Shown here: in pieces, positions 1 to 10,800 of the stretch
How the letters are laid out: every line of letters starts with the position of its first letter
Numbering within the stretch: position 1 is the first letter of the stretch
Assembly: GCA_946894095.1 (NCBI GenBank)
Contig: OX335652.1
Span: forward strand, 19,057,001 to 19,121,000
Length of the DNA: 64,000 nucleotides
Direction of reading: 5' to 3'
Source of the DNA: Incurvaria masculella
Taxonomy: Eukaryota > Arthropoda > Insecta > Lepidoptera > Incurvariidae
Notes under the pieces: generated by a model
What the model was told of the DNA's origin: nothing
What the model saw: only the letters and a program-made list of their open reading frames with translations
The model's database searches: none
Program-made: the position numbers and the translations under genes

Positions 1-600
1 GATGTCGCTCTCATCAAACTGTTTTAATTTGTTTTTTTGTATTTGTTTGTTAAGGTTCGCCAACAGAGTAATACACATACAATTTACGAAAGGAGATGTG
101 GTACAAAAATATAGCAACCCCACAAGTATTGAACACAGCATGCGTAATAATAATAGAATATTAACATGACTTAAAAAAATATTGGTATTATATTTGTTTG
201 CATTGTTAATATACTCTTGGAAGAAAAATATAGCTTTATTTATACTTCTTGAAAAATATTTACATAATCACATATTTCTCAGTGAAGCATGGTAAAGTTT
301 CAAAAAAAGAGAACTTTTTCATTTTTCACCCATATGGAGCAAGCAAAATACATTATCCAGATGTGATTTAAAAACAATGATATCTATAGTTTTCCGTCTT
401 CAGAAAAATTGAAATATATGAATTATAATATGAATAAATATGTACAAACTAACTATACTTGTTTCATAGAAGAATATTCAAGTTGAGACCACTTTTTTCA
501 CCCATAAAAGAATTTCTCCTTTGTTAAAAATACTTGAAAATCGTTGATTGTGAACCTACAACTGCCCAAACTTATAGATCCCAGTGAATACCTATTCTCA
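1..600. other. AT-rich stretch, nothing recognised
   Basis: No gene, repeat family or long inverted repeat was recognised here. Confidence 0.5.
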
Positions 601-611
601 TATTTCTGTTA

Positions 612-690
612 ATAAAGGAAAGGTCCTGGAATAGCACCTAATTCCTTCAGGAATGCGGTGTGTTCGGCCAATTTCACGCGTGATCTAGTC
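612..690 (+). repeat. Family B SINE 3' fragment
   Basis: Matches only the tail region (GGTCCTGGAATAGCACCTA.. GTGTGTTCGGCC). Confidence 0.6.
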
Positions 691-799
691 TCACCCGTGA
701 TTTTGCAGAATGGGTTCTTCAATAAAAACGCAATAGAGTTTCCAAGTTAATCTAATGGTTTTTCATCGAGATATTCAATTGATGGATGTCAAGGAGATC

Positions 800-950
800 T
801 GGTCATGGAGCGGGACTACCTGGAGTCCGACGTGGCGGTGTAGCCTGTGGTCCAACGCTTTCTCGGCGGAAGACCGCCCCGGCCCTCTCCGTCTGCCTCT
901 TCAGTCCAGGGGTGTGCAGGAGTTAGGGCAGCTCCTAGAGAAACTTTCTT
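800..950. other. GC-rich orphan segment
   Basis: Sequence from GGTCATGGAGCGGGACTACC to GGGCAGCTCCTAGAGAAAC is much richer in GC than its surroundings. It can be read for up to 65 codons, but no family is recognised. It may be a gene or LINE scrap. Confidence 0.3.
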
Positions 951-1035
951 AGAATTCTAAGAATAAAGATCCATCATAAAAAAATTGCTTTAAGATATTT
1001 TTGAGAAAATAATGTGAAAAATCTTAAAAGAACAT

Positions 1036-1248
1036 TTTTAGGGTTCCGTACCCAAAGGGTGAAAACGGAACCCTATTACTAGCCTCCGCTGTCCGTCCGT
1101 CCGTCCGTCCGTCCGTCTGGCCGTCTGTCACAGGGCTGTATATCAGTAACCGTAACAGGTAGACAGCTGAAATTTTCACAGAGTGTGTATTTATTTTGCC
1201 GCTATAACCCTTCGTGTGCGAGTCCGACTCGCACTTGGCCGGTTTTTT
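1036..1248 (-). repeat. Family A repeat, internally deleted
   Basis: Runs from AGGGTTCCGTACCC to CTTGGCCGG with (GTCC)n near the start. The TTTTGCCGCTATAAC block joins directly to CCTTCGTGTGCGAG, so the A-rich middle is missing. It abuts the poly(T) end of the SINE at 1250-1620. Confidence 0.85.
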
Positions 1249-1249
1249 T

Positions 1250-1620
1250 TTTATGTAACTGGACATGGATGGCTAATACCGAACTGACCGTCAGATATTA
1301 GCCTAACACACCACATGGGAACTAGGTGCCATGCCAGGACCTTCCTTATATTGCTCGGCTACATTGAACTGGATGGAAAACACGGACAATTTTCATTGCC
1401 GCTTCGACCATCGTTCATTCAATGCGATGGTACCAACCCGGGCGGGATTAACCCTACCACCTAGTAAGTAAGTAAGGGGAACTACAGTTTACGTGGAATC
1501 CGAACCACGGCCAGCTGAACGGTTGAAAATGGTCACCCATCCAGGACCTAACCGCGCTCAGAGGTGCTTCCCCAGCATATCGATTCGCAAGGCGTCGCAC
1601 ACTGAGCTACCGAGGCTGAC
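1250..1620 (-). mobile_element. 5S-type SINE (family B), diverged
   Basis: Reverse copy from the TTTTATGTAACTGGACATGG tail end to GAGCTACCGAGGCTGAC. The body is complete; the 5S-like head (GGTCACCCATCCAGGACC) is recognisable but mutated. A family A repeat abuts its tail. Confidence 0.85.
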
Positions 1621-1949
1621 ATATTATTTGAATCTTAACTTGTTTTATTTAGTTGTTTTCTTAACTCCTAAAAAACCAAAAGGAAATGATTTAACAGTCT
1701 ATTGTTCGAGTTATCATGTTGCGTCTCGTGGTTAATGCACTATACAATGAAAATTATAATTATATCTTCTCGTTCATTGAACACTTTAGAAAAAAAAAAC
1801 TTTTATTAAAAACAAATACCTGCGTAAAATAAACACAAAACGGACAAATAATTTAGTTTTGTGATAGATTAGGGGCAAATTGAAGTTTAGAACGCTGGTT
1901 CTGAAAATATAGCATTTTTGACTTTTATCAATGAGTTACGACGATGACA

Positions 1950-2565
1950 GCACGGAGCATGAGGGGTATGTCAGGGATTGGAGGAGCAGAGATACACAGC
2001 CCAGCGAGGCACAACGTCCTGTATTAAATAAGTAGGATACTGTTATTGAGAAAGTAGCCAACTGGAGCGAGGAGAACCTTGTCGCCTTCAACGTTCGCCC
2101 AATACTGTGTTTTATCTGCCAAGGCAGAATCCTTTCCGCTTTTAGCAAGTTATCAAGGCAATGTCATACCTGTTTCGGAGCACCAGGACCTACTGGGCTG
2201 CACCATCTCCAAAGACGTTGGAGTCCCTGAGCCGCAAACGGTTTGTGGGGTCACTCAGTCTGTTTCAACCGGTACTAGCATCTAAGTTGCTCTGTGGCAC
2301 TTTCATTCCTTATTCCTACCCATATCCAGAGCACCCTCCGCAGAGAATAAGAGCAACCCTTGTGGTTGACATTTGGGTTTTGAGAACGTACCGTTTCTCA
2401 AACTCACTTTTCTGCCGCATCGCCAAGATATGTCTGCCGGCGGGTGACTTTCGTCATACTTATAAACTGGGAGTCTTCAAGCGTAATTTGAAGAAGCCTG
2501 ATATCTCAGTGACATTCCACAAATACGCTGGAAGGTGCCTTGCTGAGCTGGTTTCGCGATTCGAT
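1950..2565 (+). pseudogene. CR1-like RT C-terminal remnant
   Basis: GAGAAAGTAGCCAACTGGAG, AACCTTGTCGCCTTCAACG, CACCAGGACCTACTGGGCTG, CGGTTTGTGGGGTCACTCAG and AAACTGGGAGTCTTCAAGCG correspond in order to 45580-46260. The SHLWEG segment is deleted. No usable frame. Confidence 0.75.
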
Positions 2566-2774
2566 GTGTATTTGGCTTTTTTTTTTAAATATAAAAATTA
2601 TGCTAAAGGAAATATTTTTTAACAAATATAATTTGATGCCTTTTCAAATCGGCAACAGGGAGCCGATCTACCTTTTACGGTATTCCCACATTCTCAAAAT
2701 GGATGAGTACAAACAATACAGGTTTTTTTTAATAAAAAAAAGGTTCCGACGAATTTAGAACCTCCTACTTTTTT

Positions 2775-3500
2775 TTTAAGTTGTTTGAAAATAGATATAT
2801 TATAGCTTCAATGTGACGATATCAGTGTTTTTATTAGTGCAATATTCTGATAATCTACATGAATGCGTCCGCTTTGGGTACGTTACAATGAATTAAAAGG
2901 CTTTCATAAAAAGCAAGTCGTACACATAATAAATATGTTGTGCTTAATGTTATCATTTGTTATTGGGTCATAATGCTAGAAGTCGCCAAAAATCCCCTTT
3001 TTTAATGCAAATTGTGCCAAGTACCAATTTTTGAGATCTAAATTAATGATAATGTTTTCAGTAAATATGTGCAGAAATAAATACATTTAAGGATTGAATT
3101 AAATTAACACCTACATAAGTGGCAGAGAAAAGGAATCGACATCGTTACCACGTCCCAGGAGGATGCTAAAACATGAAACATTTCGCAATTTCCTAATAGA
3201 ACGAAACAGTGTTATTCGGCCCTCCTTATTAAAAAGGCGGCAACTACATATGGGCCTCATATGTAGTTAACGATTTAGGGATTTGAAGAACCGATTGAGT
3301 TCAGTTCGATAAGGCCCTAAGTAAAACAAAATGTCATTATATTTAACAATAGCAAACAACTTATTCCAGTAATCAATAAAGTTGATTTATAGATTGATCG
3401 TATAGGTTGAAATTTATGGTGCTTTGATTTTATTAGGTAAATATATATAAACATGCATAAATAATGTTTGAGTAAATAATTAGAAAACAAATAACTAGAA
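2775..3500. other. AT-rich stretch, nothing recognised
   Basis: Holds a short perfect palindrome, CTACATATGGGCCTCATATGTAG-like, at 3244-3267 and otherwise no supported feature. Confidence 0.45.
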
Positions 3501-3505
3501 TAATT

Positions 3506-3720
3506 AGGCCTTTGTTCACCTACTGCTGATTAGCTTAATCGCAACATATTAAGGGGCTGGACCGGGAGGACTGGAGAAACATTGGAGAGGCGTATGTCCA
3601 GGAGTGGACGCAAATACGCTGACTGACTGACTGACTTAGCAGTACGAGATAATCAGCACTTTAGTAATAAAGACCCTTTAAGTGTCGATTAAAATAGAAC
3701 CAACTAGACCAGTACTTGGT
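3506..3720 (+). repeat. Low-copy repeat shared with 14940-15082 and 22418-22510
   Basis: CTACTGCTGATTAGCTTAATCG (here 3520s) recurs inverted near 15040-15070, and TTAAGTGTCGATTAAAAT (3679) recurs near 22492. The pieces look like halves of a MITE-like family; this copy also carries the LINE tail 3572-3642. Confidence 0.5.
3572..3642 (+). repeat. RTE-like LINE 3' tail fragment
   Basis: GGAGAGGCGTATGTCCAGGA and GTGGACGCAAATACGC followed by (TGAC)n match the 3' end at 53063-53141. Confidence 0.7.
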
Positions 3721-4273
3721 GAAAACAAGGCTTGGACAGAGATTATCAGGAGAGGGATTATTGTTTTACGTATAGCTAAACCATTACTGTATATTTCAGG
3801 CTTTTTTAAATTGCCAAAGTAGAAAAAAAGTTCTTTATGCAAAATAATAAAATGTGGTATCAGTAAAGCCCTTATAGAACTGAACGCAATCCGCTACAAT
3901 CACGACCTTAATAGAAGTAATAAGAATCTATTACATTTCGAAAACCAAGATTTGCTTCCGAATTCCTGCGTCGCATTGTTTATCAAACAACAAACAAATT
4001 AGCGAGGTCTATCTCTAATCAGAATCATCGGTGCGAATAAACGACACGCAATGGGCAAGCAATACGTGCGCACGTTCTATTTCACAAATCGAAAATCGTC
4101 ACCTTGAAACGGGAGCTCTTCAGATTATAATGTAAAGATATAAAAACACGGCTTAAGAGTTTAGATAAACGTTTAATATGGTATTGCAATGGTAGCATGC
4201 ATTTATCTACAGGTATTGTTAAAATGAGGACTGACGTCATATCAATCTGTTGTCAATGAAATTTTAAAAAAAC

Positions 4274-4842
4274 ATCCAAGTGCGAGCAGGACTCGTACAC
4301 GAAGGTTTCCGTGCCAGCGTACAAGATTTAACACAAAAAACCGGCCAAGTGCGAGTCGGACTCGCACAAGAAGGGTTCCGTACCATCGTACAAGATTTAT
4401 TACTAAAAAAATCAAGTTTTTTCAAGTATTTTAATTATTTTTTAATCTTACCTTTAGTTTGTTATAGCGGCAAAATAAATACACACTCTGTGAATATTTC
4501 AGCTGTCTATCTGTTATGGTTACTGAGATACAGCCCTGTGACAGACGGACGGACGGACGGACGGACGGACGGACAGCGGAGGCTTAGTAATAGGGTTCCG
4601 TTTTCACCCTTTGGGTACGGAACCCTAAAAACACGTTTTTTGTATGGGACCCCCCTTTAATTTTTATTATTTTTGAATTTTACCTATTTGTTGTAATAGC
4701 GGCAAAATAAATACACACTCTGTGAAAATTTCAGCTGCCCACCTATCATGGTTAATGAGATACAGCCCTGTGACAAACGGACGGACGGACAGTAGAGGCT
4801 TAGTAATAGAGTTCCGTTGGCGCCTTTTGGGTACGGAACCCT
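4274..4842 (+). repeat. CGGA-microsatellite repeat (family A), outer copy of a self-nested pair
   Basis: Family A consensus seen in this window: CCGGCCAAGTGCGAGTCGG, the palindrome GTGCGAGTCGGACTCGCAC, GGGTTCCGTACC, an A-rich stretch, GGGGCCCCC, a TTGTTATAGCGGCAAAATAA segment, a (CGGA)n microsatellite, and a terminal hairpin built on GGGTTCCGT..ACGGAACCC. Full copies are about 285-320 bp between A-tracts. This outer copy is split after AACACAAAAAA by a complete second copy and resumes at CACGTTTTTTGTATGGGA. Confidence 0.85.
4341..4626 (+). repeat. Family A repeat, inner copy inserted in another family A copy
   Basis: Complete copy from CCGGCC to GGAACCCT, lying exactly within the A-tract of the outer copy. 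Because host and guest belong to the same family, both boundaries can be read directly. That defines the element ends and an A-run target. Confidence 0.88.
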
Positions 4843-5017
4843 AAATATGGAATCATTTAAAAACTGCATGCGCGTTCTAAAAAAATGAATGGCTTGTGGA
4901 TTAGCGTGTCTTAGTGAATATATTAATAGAATAGATAAGGTTTTAATTTGTTTATAGTAGAAAAGCAAAGACTAGACGAAGAGAGAAACAAACAAACTAA
5001 TATTATATAAGCCAAAC

Positions 5018-5842
5018 TAATATTATAAATGCGAAAGTAAATCTGTAGGTCTGTTACGTTTTTACGCCGAAACAGCTGAACCAATTTTGATGAAATTTGT
5101 GTACAGAAAGAGTCTGGCACCTTGTGAAAGGACATAGGTTACCTTTTATGGCGAAAATTTAACTTAAGGTGGCCCATGCCGCTCATCTCCCCATACAAAA
5201 GGGGAAAGAAGATCACGCCCATATGTCTTGTCAGAGATCCAAAATGTTGCTCAAAATAGCTTTATTTCATCGAACTAGATGTCTGATGACCATTGGCATT
5301 GTAAAATTGTGTTTGGTTTCACAGTTATAACGTCCAAAAGTTCGAATTTTTCGCGCGTTTTATACAATAACTTTGGAGGTGGATTACGCAATGATAAAGT
5401 AAGAACATCTTAAAAAGATTAGTCATCAGACATAGCTTATTTAATCAAGATTTATAATCTATTTGGTTTTTGTTCGATTTTTTACTACAGCGGTCGTGGT
5501 TTACTTTTAGCTAAAATTTGTTTTGAAATAAAAATTTTCGTAAATTTTACCAAATCATACACTATGCACATTGTCTTTTTTGTGGACAGGTTGCATCTTC
5601 CTCATCACGGAGCCTATCTTATTCTTTGAAACAGAGATGGTCCCAGAGCGCAACAGCACGGTTTTGTACCGTGACCGCAAATGAGTTAGGCCCGCCGGGT
5701 TGGGCCACCTTAAAGAGCTTGAATAGAGGGATGAAAGTGTGTATGGGGAACTGATATGGCATAAAATGTTAAGTTCAGCCCGAAATCAGACTGTAGCGGC
5801 ATCAACCCGAGCCGAGCCTGGTACCTCAGCTGGTACTCTCTA
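5018..5842 (+). mobile_element. Helitron-like non-autonomous repeat, split by a TTAA MITE
   Basis: The left part (TATAAATGCGAAAGTAA.., GCCGAAACAGCTGAACC, GAAAGGACATAGG) and the right part (GAGGGATGAAAG.., CATCAACCCGAGCCGAGCC.., ending CTCTAGT) form one widespread lepidopteran repeat type. They are separated by the MITE at 5164-5713. The CTAGT end fits lepidopteran Helitron-like elements, but class is inferred from the terminus only. Confidence 0.6.
5164..5713 (+). mobile_element. 550-bp TTAA MITE (family C), copy 1
   Basis: Bounded by TTAA on both sides, with terminal repeats TTAAGGTGGCCCA and TGGGCCACCTTAA. No coding sequence. TTAA targeting suggests mobilisation by a piggyBac-like transposase (inference). 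It interrupts the Helitron-like repeat 5018-5842. Confidence 0.82.
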
Positions 5843-7290
5843 GTATATATATCTAGGATATATGTGCCTATAAAAACTGTAATATACTGCAGCAATCGAG
5901 TGACGCTGGTTGCGAAGTTTCTTGCTTGTTACAGGAGGATGTATTTGTCTACTACATATATTTATATGATATGAGATGGAAGAAAGAAGTGGCAGAAAAT
6001 CTTAACGCATGCCAACAGTGAAAGCAGCGGATGGATAGAAACATTACATAAAACATTAACTTATGATATCGATCGACGTAAGAGATAGGCGGCCGGATGT
6101 CATCGTATACGGTGCTAGGAACCGTCCTCTGATTGAGGTAAATGATTGGAGAATCGAAGTATCATCAGCTGTGTATACGCAGAGGCTTATCGTTAAAATA
6201 ATCTGATCCTTAAAAGTTAGATGGGGCAAATTATCAAGAGGACCTAAATTATATTTATATAACCCTATTTAACTATATGATATAGAGCTGGGGGCGCAGG
6301 TAAGATATGCTATTTTCGACATAAGGATCGTCTGATGCATCAGTGTTCACATCGACGCACTGACGCACATCTTATGAGATCACAGTCGATATAGATACTC
6401 ACAAGACCTTATTAGTAGAAACTCTTTATTTGCTAGCCAACTGTTAACTCGTTTACAATCGCTTACCGTGCCATGGAGAATTTTCCATTGCTTACAGGGC
6501 CACCATAGAAGTATTCTTGTCTCGACGTCTGTCCTTGTAATCTGACTTACTATTATTTGGAACGATTCATGGCCATGTTTTCGTTGCAAGTTCAATACGA
6601 CAGTTAGCATCTGGAGAAGAGCTTGCGTACTTAGCCAGAATATCAGCCTAGCAACGCCTCTAATATAATTATGGCTATTAAGATTGATTTTCTCAAATGA
6701 ATTATAATGAGTTATCAAATAACGTATGATATGACTTCCGGCTATGTATAATCGCTTTCATTTTATCCGGCAATTCACATTTTCTATTGACGGTGAGCTG
6801 TGAAGTAAATATCGTTCTGCCAACGATTAAAAGGTCGGGTTATAAAATTACAAGAAATACCACATTAAGCGTAATGTCTCACTCAGTTATACATGAACAA
6901 TAATTTTCGCATGTGCAAAATCCAAAGGACAATAAAGAAATGTATGGCCAAGAAAAGCGGAGCCAAATTGAATGTTTCACAATAAAACAAACACGGAATT
7001 GATTTCAATAAAATCTATTTATTTACAAAAAAATACATTTTATACGGATAGGAAAGTACTAACATAAAAAAAATATTAGGCCCGTATTCTGGTAGTTAAA
7101 GACCAGAGTGTCCGAAAAATCTATTAAATACAAATTATTTATTTTGTTAGACAGTAGTGAGAGGATGTATGTAGTACGACTTTGTTTTAGAGGTAGTTGC
7201 GATTTTATGACAGATAAATGAGAAATTTATGTTTCGAGGACTACATGAAGGGATTATTAGAGGTGCTACTGGTCGTCAAAATCAAATAGT
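5843..7290. other. Unassigned sequence between repeats
   Basis: No repeat family recognised. A - strand frame at 6380-6718 (112 codons) has no recognised domain and is not supported as a gene. Confidence 0.4.
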
Positions 7291-7298
7291 AGTCTAAC

Positions 7299-7470
7299 TA
7301 GGAGGTCGCGAAAAAAATGGTGATGATAACTTAAATGGGTAAAACTGGGTTCACAAGATATATGCATGAAGACCAACCCTCTAAAGCTAAATGTGTCCGT
7401 CTGTCAGAACCTGATAAGGCGCTTAAAAAGTAGTTATCGTAAGGTAAATGGCTGTTCGTTCGATCGTTTT
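7299..7470 (+). repeat. Family D MITE, left end only
   Basis: Carries GGAGGTCGCGAAAAAAATGG, GGGTTCACA and GACCAACCCTCTAAAGC, then stops. Right half missing. Confidence 0.7.
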
Positions 7471-7477
7471 ATCGAAT

Positions 7478-7657
7478 TTAAATACAGACGTATTACAAGG
7501 GTGTGTGCGTCAAAGAAGATGACGCCTTCATCGTTCATCGCTATATCTGCCATAACTCCCCAAAAATAGATTACTAACCCTAACTATACTGGCAAGCACA
7601 ACGACTGAGGCGCCATCTACTTTGACGCACACACCCCCTTAATACGTCTGCGTTTAA
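7478..7657. mobile_element. 180-bp TTAA MITE
   Basis: Terminal inverted repeats of about 40 bp (AATACAGACGTATTA.. GTGTGTGCGTCAAA against its complement), bounded by TTAA at 7478-7481 and 7654-7657. It lies directly after the family D fragment at 7299. Confidence 0.72.
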
Positions 7658-7762
7658 GTAGGGTTGGTACTAGGAGACAGCTGGTCTTGATCTGAGGGTA
7701 TAACTGTTAATAGCTACGTGTAGTAACCGCCGAAACGTTGCAAGAAAGCCGGAAAAGAAAAC

Positions 7763-8312
7763 TTAAGGTGGCTCAACCCGGCGGGACTAACTCGTTCGCG
7801 GGCACGGTACAAAACCGTGATGTCGCGCTCTTGGACCTTCTCTGTTTCAAAGAAAAAGACAGGCTCCGTGATGAGAAAGATGCTAAATTCCCACAAAAAA
7901 TACAATGTGCATAGTGTATGATTTGGTAAGATTTACGAAAAGTTTAATAACAAAACGACTTATAGCTAAAAGTAAACCACGACCGCTGTAGTCCAAAATC
8001 TAACAAAAACCAAATAGATTTTAAATCTTGATTAAATAAGATATGTCTGATGACTAATTTTTTTAAGATATTCTTACTTTATCATATCGTAATCCACCTC
8101 CAAAGTTATTGTATAAAACGCGAGAAAAATTCGAACTTTCGGACCTTATAACTTAAAAATCAAACACAATTTTAAAATGCCAGTGTCATCAGACATCTAG
8201 TTCGATCAAATAAAGCTATTTTGAGCAAAATTTTGGATCTCTGACAAGAAATATGGGCGTGATCTTTTTTCCCCTTTTGTATGGGGAGTTGAGCGAGATG
8301 GGCCACCTTAAG
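7763..8312 (-). mobile_element. 550-bp TTAA MITE (family C), copy 2, inverted
   Basis: Same element as 5164-5713 in the opposite direction, again flanked by TTAA (TTAAGGTGGCTCA at left, ATGGGCCACCTTAA at right). Confidence 0.82.
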
Positions 8313-8748
8313 AAGTTAACTATTTAACGCACACGCCCTTAAAGGGTTTGTGTGGGTGGAAAGTGACTTGGCAAAGTTCGTAGATTAAGTTCGTAAAATA
8401 TATTTTGACTAGTTTTACATAGACGATGGCAATTTACACAAGATTTAGGTTAAGTACGTAAGATTCATAATGTTTTTTTTAATGGTTCTCCTTTTGTTTT
8501 TATTATGAGCGGTGGGATTTATTAATTAACTCCTTAAATTTTCATTAAGTTCTGAACTTATTTTGTGACTGGCAAAGTATGTTTGTATACTTATATGCAT
8601 GGAAATAGAGCATGCGACTTTTATATTTTTTACATGTTCAAGTGTAGGTTACCTACCTGTGAAAGAAATAAAACAATACAAAACAAACGCATTTTGGGAG
8701 CACATTAGCGCACGGTTGGTGATGTTTGACGGTTTTCAAAGCGTTTTT

Positions 8749-9035
8749 AGGGTTCCGTACCCAAAGTATGAAAACGGAACCCTATTACTAAGCCTCCGCT
8801 GTCCGTCCGTCCGTCCGTCTGTCACAGGGCTGTATCTCAGTAACCGTAACAGATAGACCACTGAAATTTTCACAGAGTGTGTATTTATTTTGCCGCTGTA
8901 ACAACAAATTAGGTAAAATTGAAAAATAAAGAAAATCAAAGGGGGCCCCCATACAAAAAACGTGATTTTTTTATGATAAATCTTTTACGATGGTACGGAA
9001 CCCTTCGTGTGCGAGTCCGACTCGCACTTGGCCGG
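8749..9035 (-). repeat. Family A repeat
   Basis: Near-complete reverse-orientation copy from AGGGTTCCGTACCC to TTGGCCGG with a short (GTCC)3-4 microsatellite. Confidence 0.88.
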
Positions 9036-9086
9036 TTTTCTTGACGATAGAGATTCCGGAGCATAGGACATAGGAAGACCACCTCA

Positions 9087-9140
9087 ACATACCATTCATG
9101 ATAATTCTAGTAGTAACTAGAATTATCATGAATGGTATGT
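9087..9140. repeat. Perfect 25-bp hairpin, 4-nt loop
   Basis: The left arm begins ACATACCATTCATGATAATT and is followed by a perfect complement after loop AGTA. No repeat family recognised. Confidence 0.9.
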
Positions 9141-9144
9141 CTTC

Positions 9145-10620
9145 TTTCAAATTGTGATATCGCTTCGGTCTACACAATTATATGTATGCCAATAATAAGT
9201 ATTACTTTTTATTTTTCAAATAATATCTTACAATCGGAATAATTTATAAATTTATTTTACTTGCATTAGGCAAATGTATTAATATCAATACAATTTTAAA
9301 ATTTACAAGTAAGCAATTAAATGTTCACTTAAACCCGTATAACCTATTTTTACGTAATCATCTTATGCCAATGCCTATCTGTATTTATTTGTATTTTCGC
9401 TTAATGCAGTTTACATGATAAAACCATAATCCTTGTTTATAAGTACCCAACATGAGGTAATCCATCCATGAAATAAAATAGGGATCATTTCAAACAAATG
9501 TCGTCGTACCGCAATGACGGTTTTAACTGAAATCTAAATTATCATTGGCTACTTACAATCAATAAAATTAATTTGATAATATTGCATGTATGTGTGAAAG
9601 AACTATGTAGTGTGATAAAATTAATTACTGCGTAACATATATCGGAAGTCATTACCGTGTAGTCCTGCATTTGGTTTGAACGTGTTGGCACGATATAATC
9701 AAATAAGTAATAGAAACTTTTTTTTGTGTTTACTTGGAAAGTAAGTAAGAATTTGCTATCTCATCATTACTGTCATGATCAATAATATATTATTTTGCAT
9801 TTTTCTTCGTAACTATGATACTAGTTTTTCTTTGAATATTTTATTAAATGTAATAACTTAGGAGTTTTTACAAATTTAAAAATCTGGTGAAAATAAGATA
9901 AGAAAATAAATACTTTATAATAACCATGTAAGGTTTAATTTTTTTTATGTCCATATGGATTCGAATATTTTATCGGTTTATAATATAAGCTCTCATTTAA
10001 CATGTATTTATTTATTGAGTAGTTAGCGCCAGTAATTATTAGGTTAGATTCGCTTATGCAAGATAAAGTGAAACAGCCACATCATGACAACTTTAGGTGA
10101 ATATAGGCAAAAATATATTTTGTAATAAAAAAAATAGTTTTACAATACTTTTTAATGTAAATTGTACTGTTTATTTTTAATGTACATAAATGGATACATA
10201 ATTACTGCTAATGGACATATACAAGGCATTATTAAAGAAAAAAATATTAATATAAAATATATGTTTTATAATATTAGTAACTAAAAACAAATCATTAAAA
10301 TGCCAGATGACGTGAAAATCTTGATTTTTTGTAAATTATGCAAAAGTGGAAAGCAAAATAAAAAAAAATCAAATCGAATAACCTGGAAAATTTTACCATC
10401 GTTTCTTAAAGGTTTAAGAAGAACTCGTCCCCTGCGCCGTCACTCTCATGCGAGTAATTTAATATTTTAACAATTCTTTGTAACCCTTATTAAAATAAAA
10501 AACTTGAAAATTGAAACATTAATTTTCTACACTCACTCTTGATCGAGGTAGGTAAACCTCGGTGCTTAATAGACGTTATGGTTGAAAGTAGGCTATTAAA
10601 ATTAAATATGTAATGTTTCT
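9145..10620. other. AT-rich upstream region of the synthetase gene
   Basis: No coding sequence or known repeat. A promoter or 5' UTR exon for the synthetase may lie here, but no convincing TATA or initiator could be picked. Confidence 0.4.
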
Positions 10621-10632
10621 TAAGGAGATATC

Positions 10633-10800
10633 ATGGACCTACAACTGAGAGCTGAACAACCACAGTACGACACTGGAGAAGGACATATCAACGGATTGAG
10701 AGATGAAGTTATAGCAGAGTCCGGGAGAGCCTGGGACGGATACCATGTGGGGAAATTGATCTACCATGCCCTCAAGAAATATCCTCGTGCCATCAACCAG
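10633..10800 (+). CDS. Synthetase exon 1 (residues 1-56)
   Basis: Starts at ATG 10633 and ends in ATCAACCAG before donor GTACTG, phase 0. It encodes the N-terminal cap, including WDGYHVGKLIYHALKKYP, which matches the start of insect luciferase-like synthetases. No signal peptide is visible. Any 5' UTR exon lies further upstream and was not identified. Confidence 0.88.

Noticed and set aside
4280..4660. Protein-coding frames in the CGGA repeat (also at 8736, 43785, 49561, 54118, 62103 and elsewhere)
   Set aside because: They all read the same repeat (SGKINTHSVKISAVYLLR.., TDGRTDGRTDG from the microsatellite) in forward or reverse and have no gene context.
6380..6718. 112-codon frame on the - strand
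   Set aside because: No recognised family, no splice partners, composition like the surrounding non-coding DNA.
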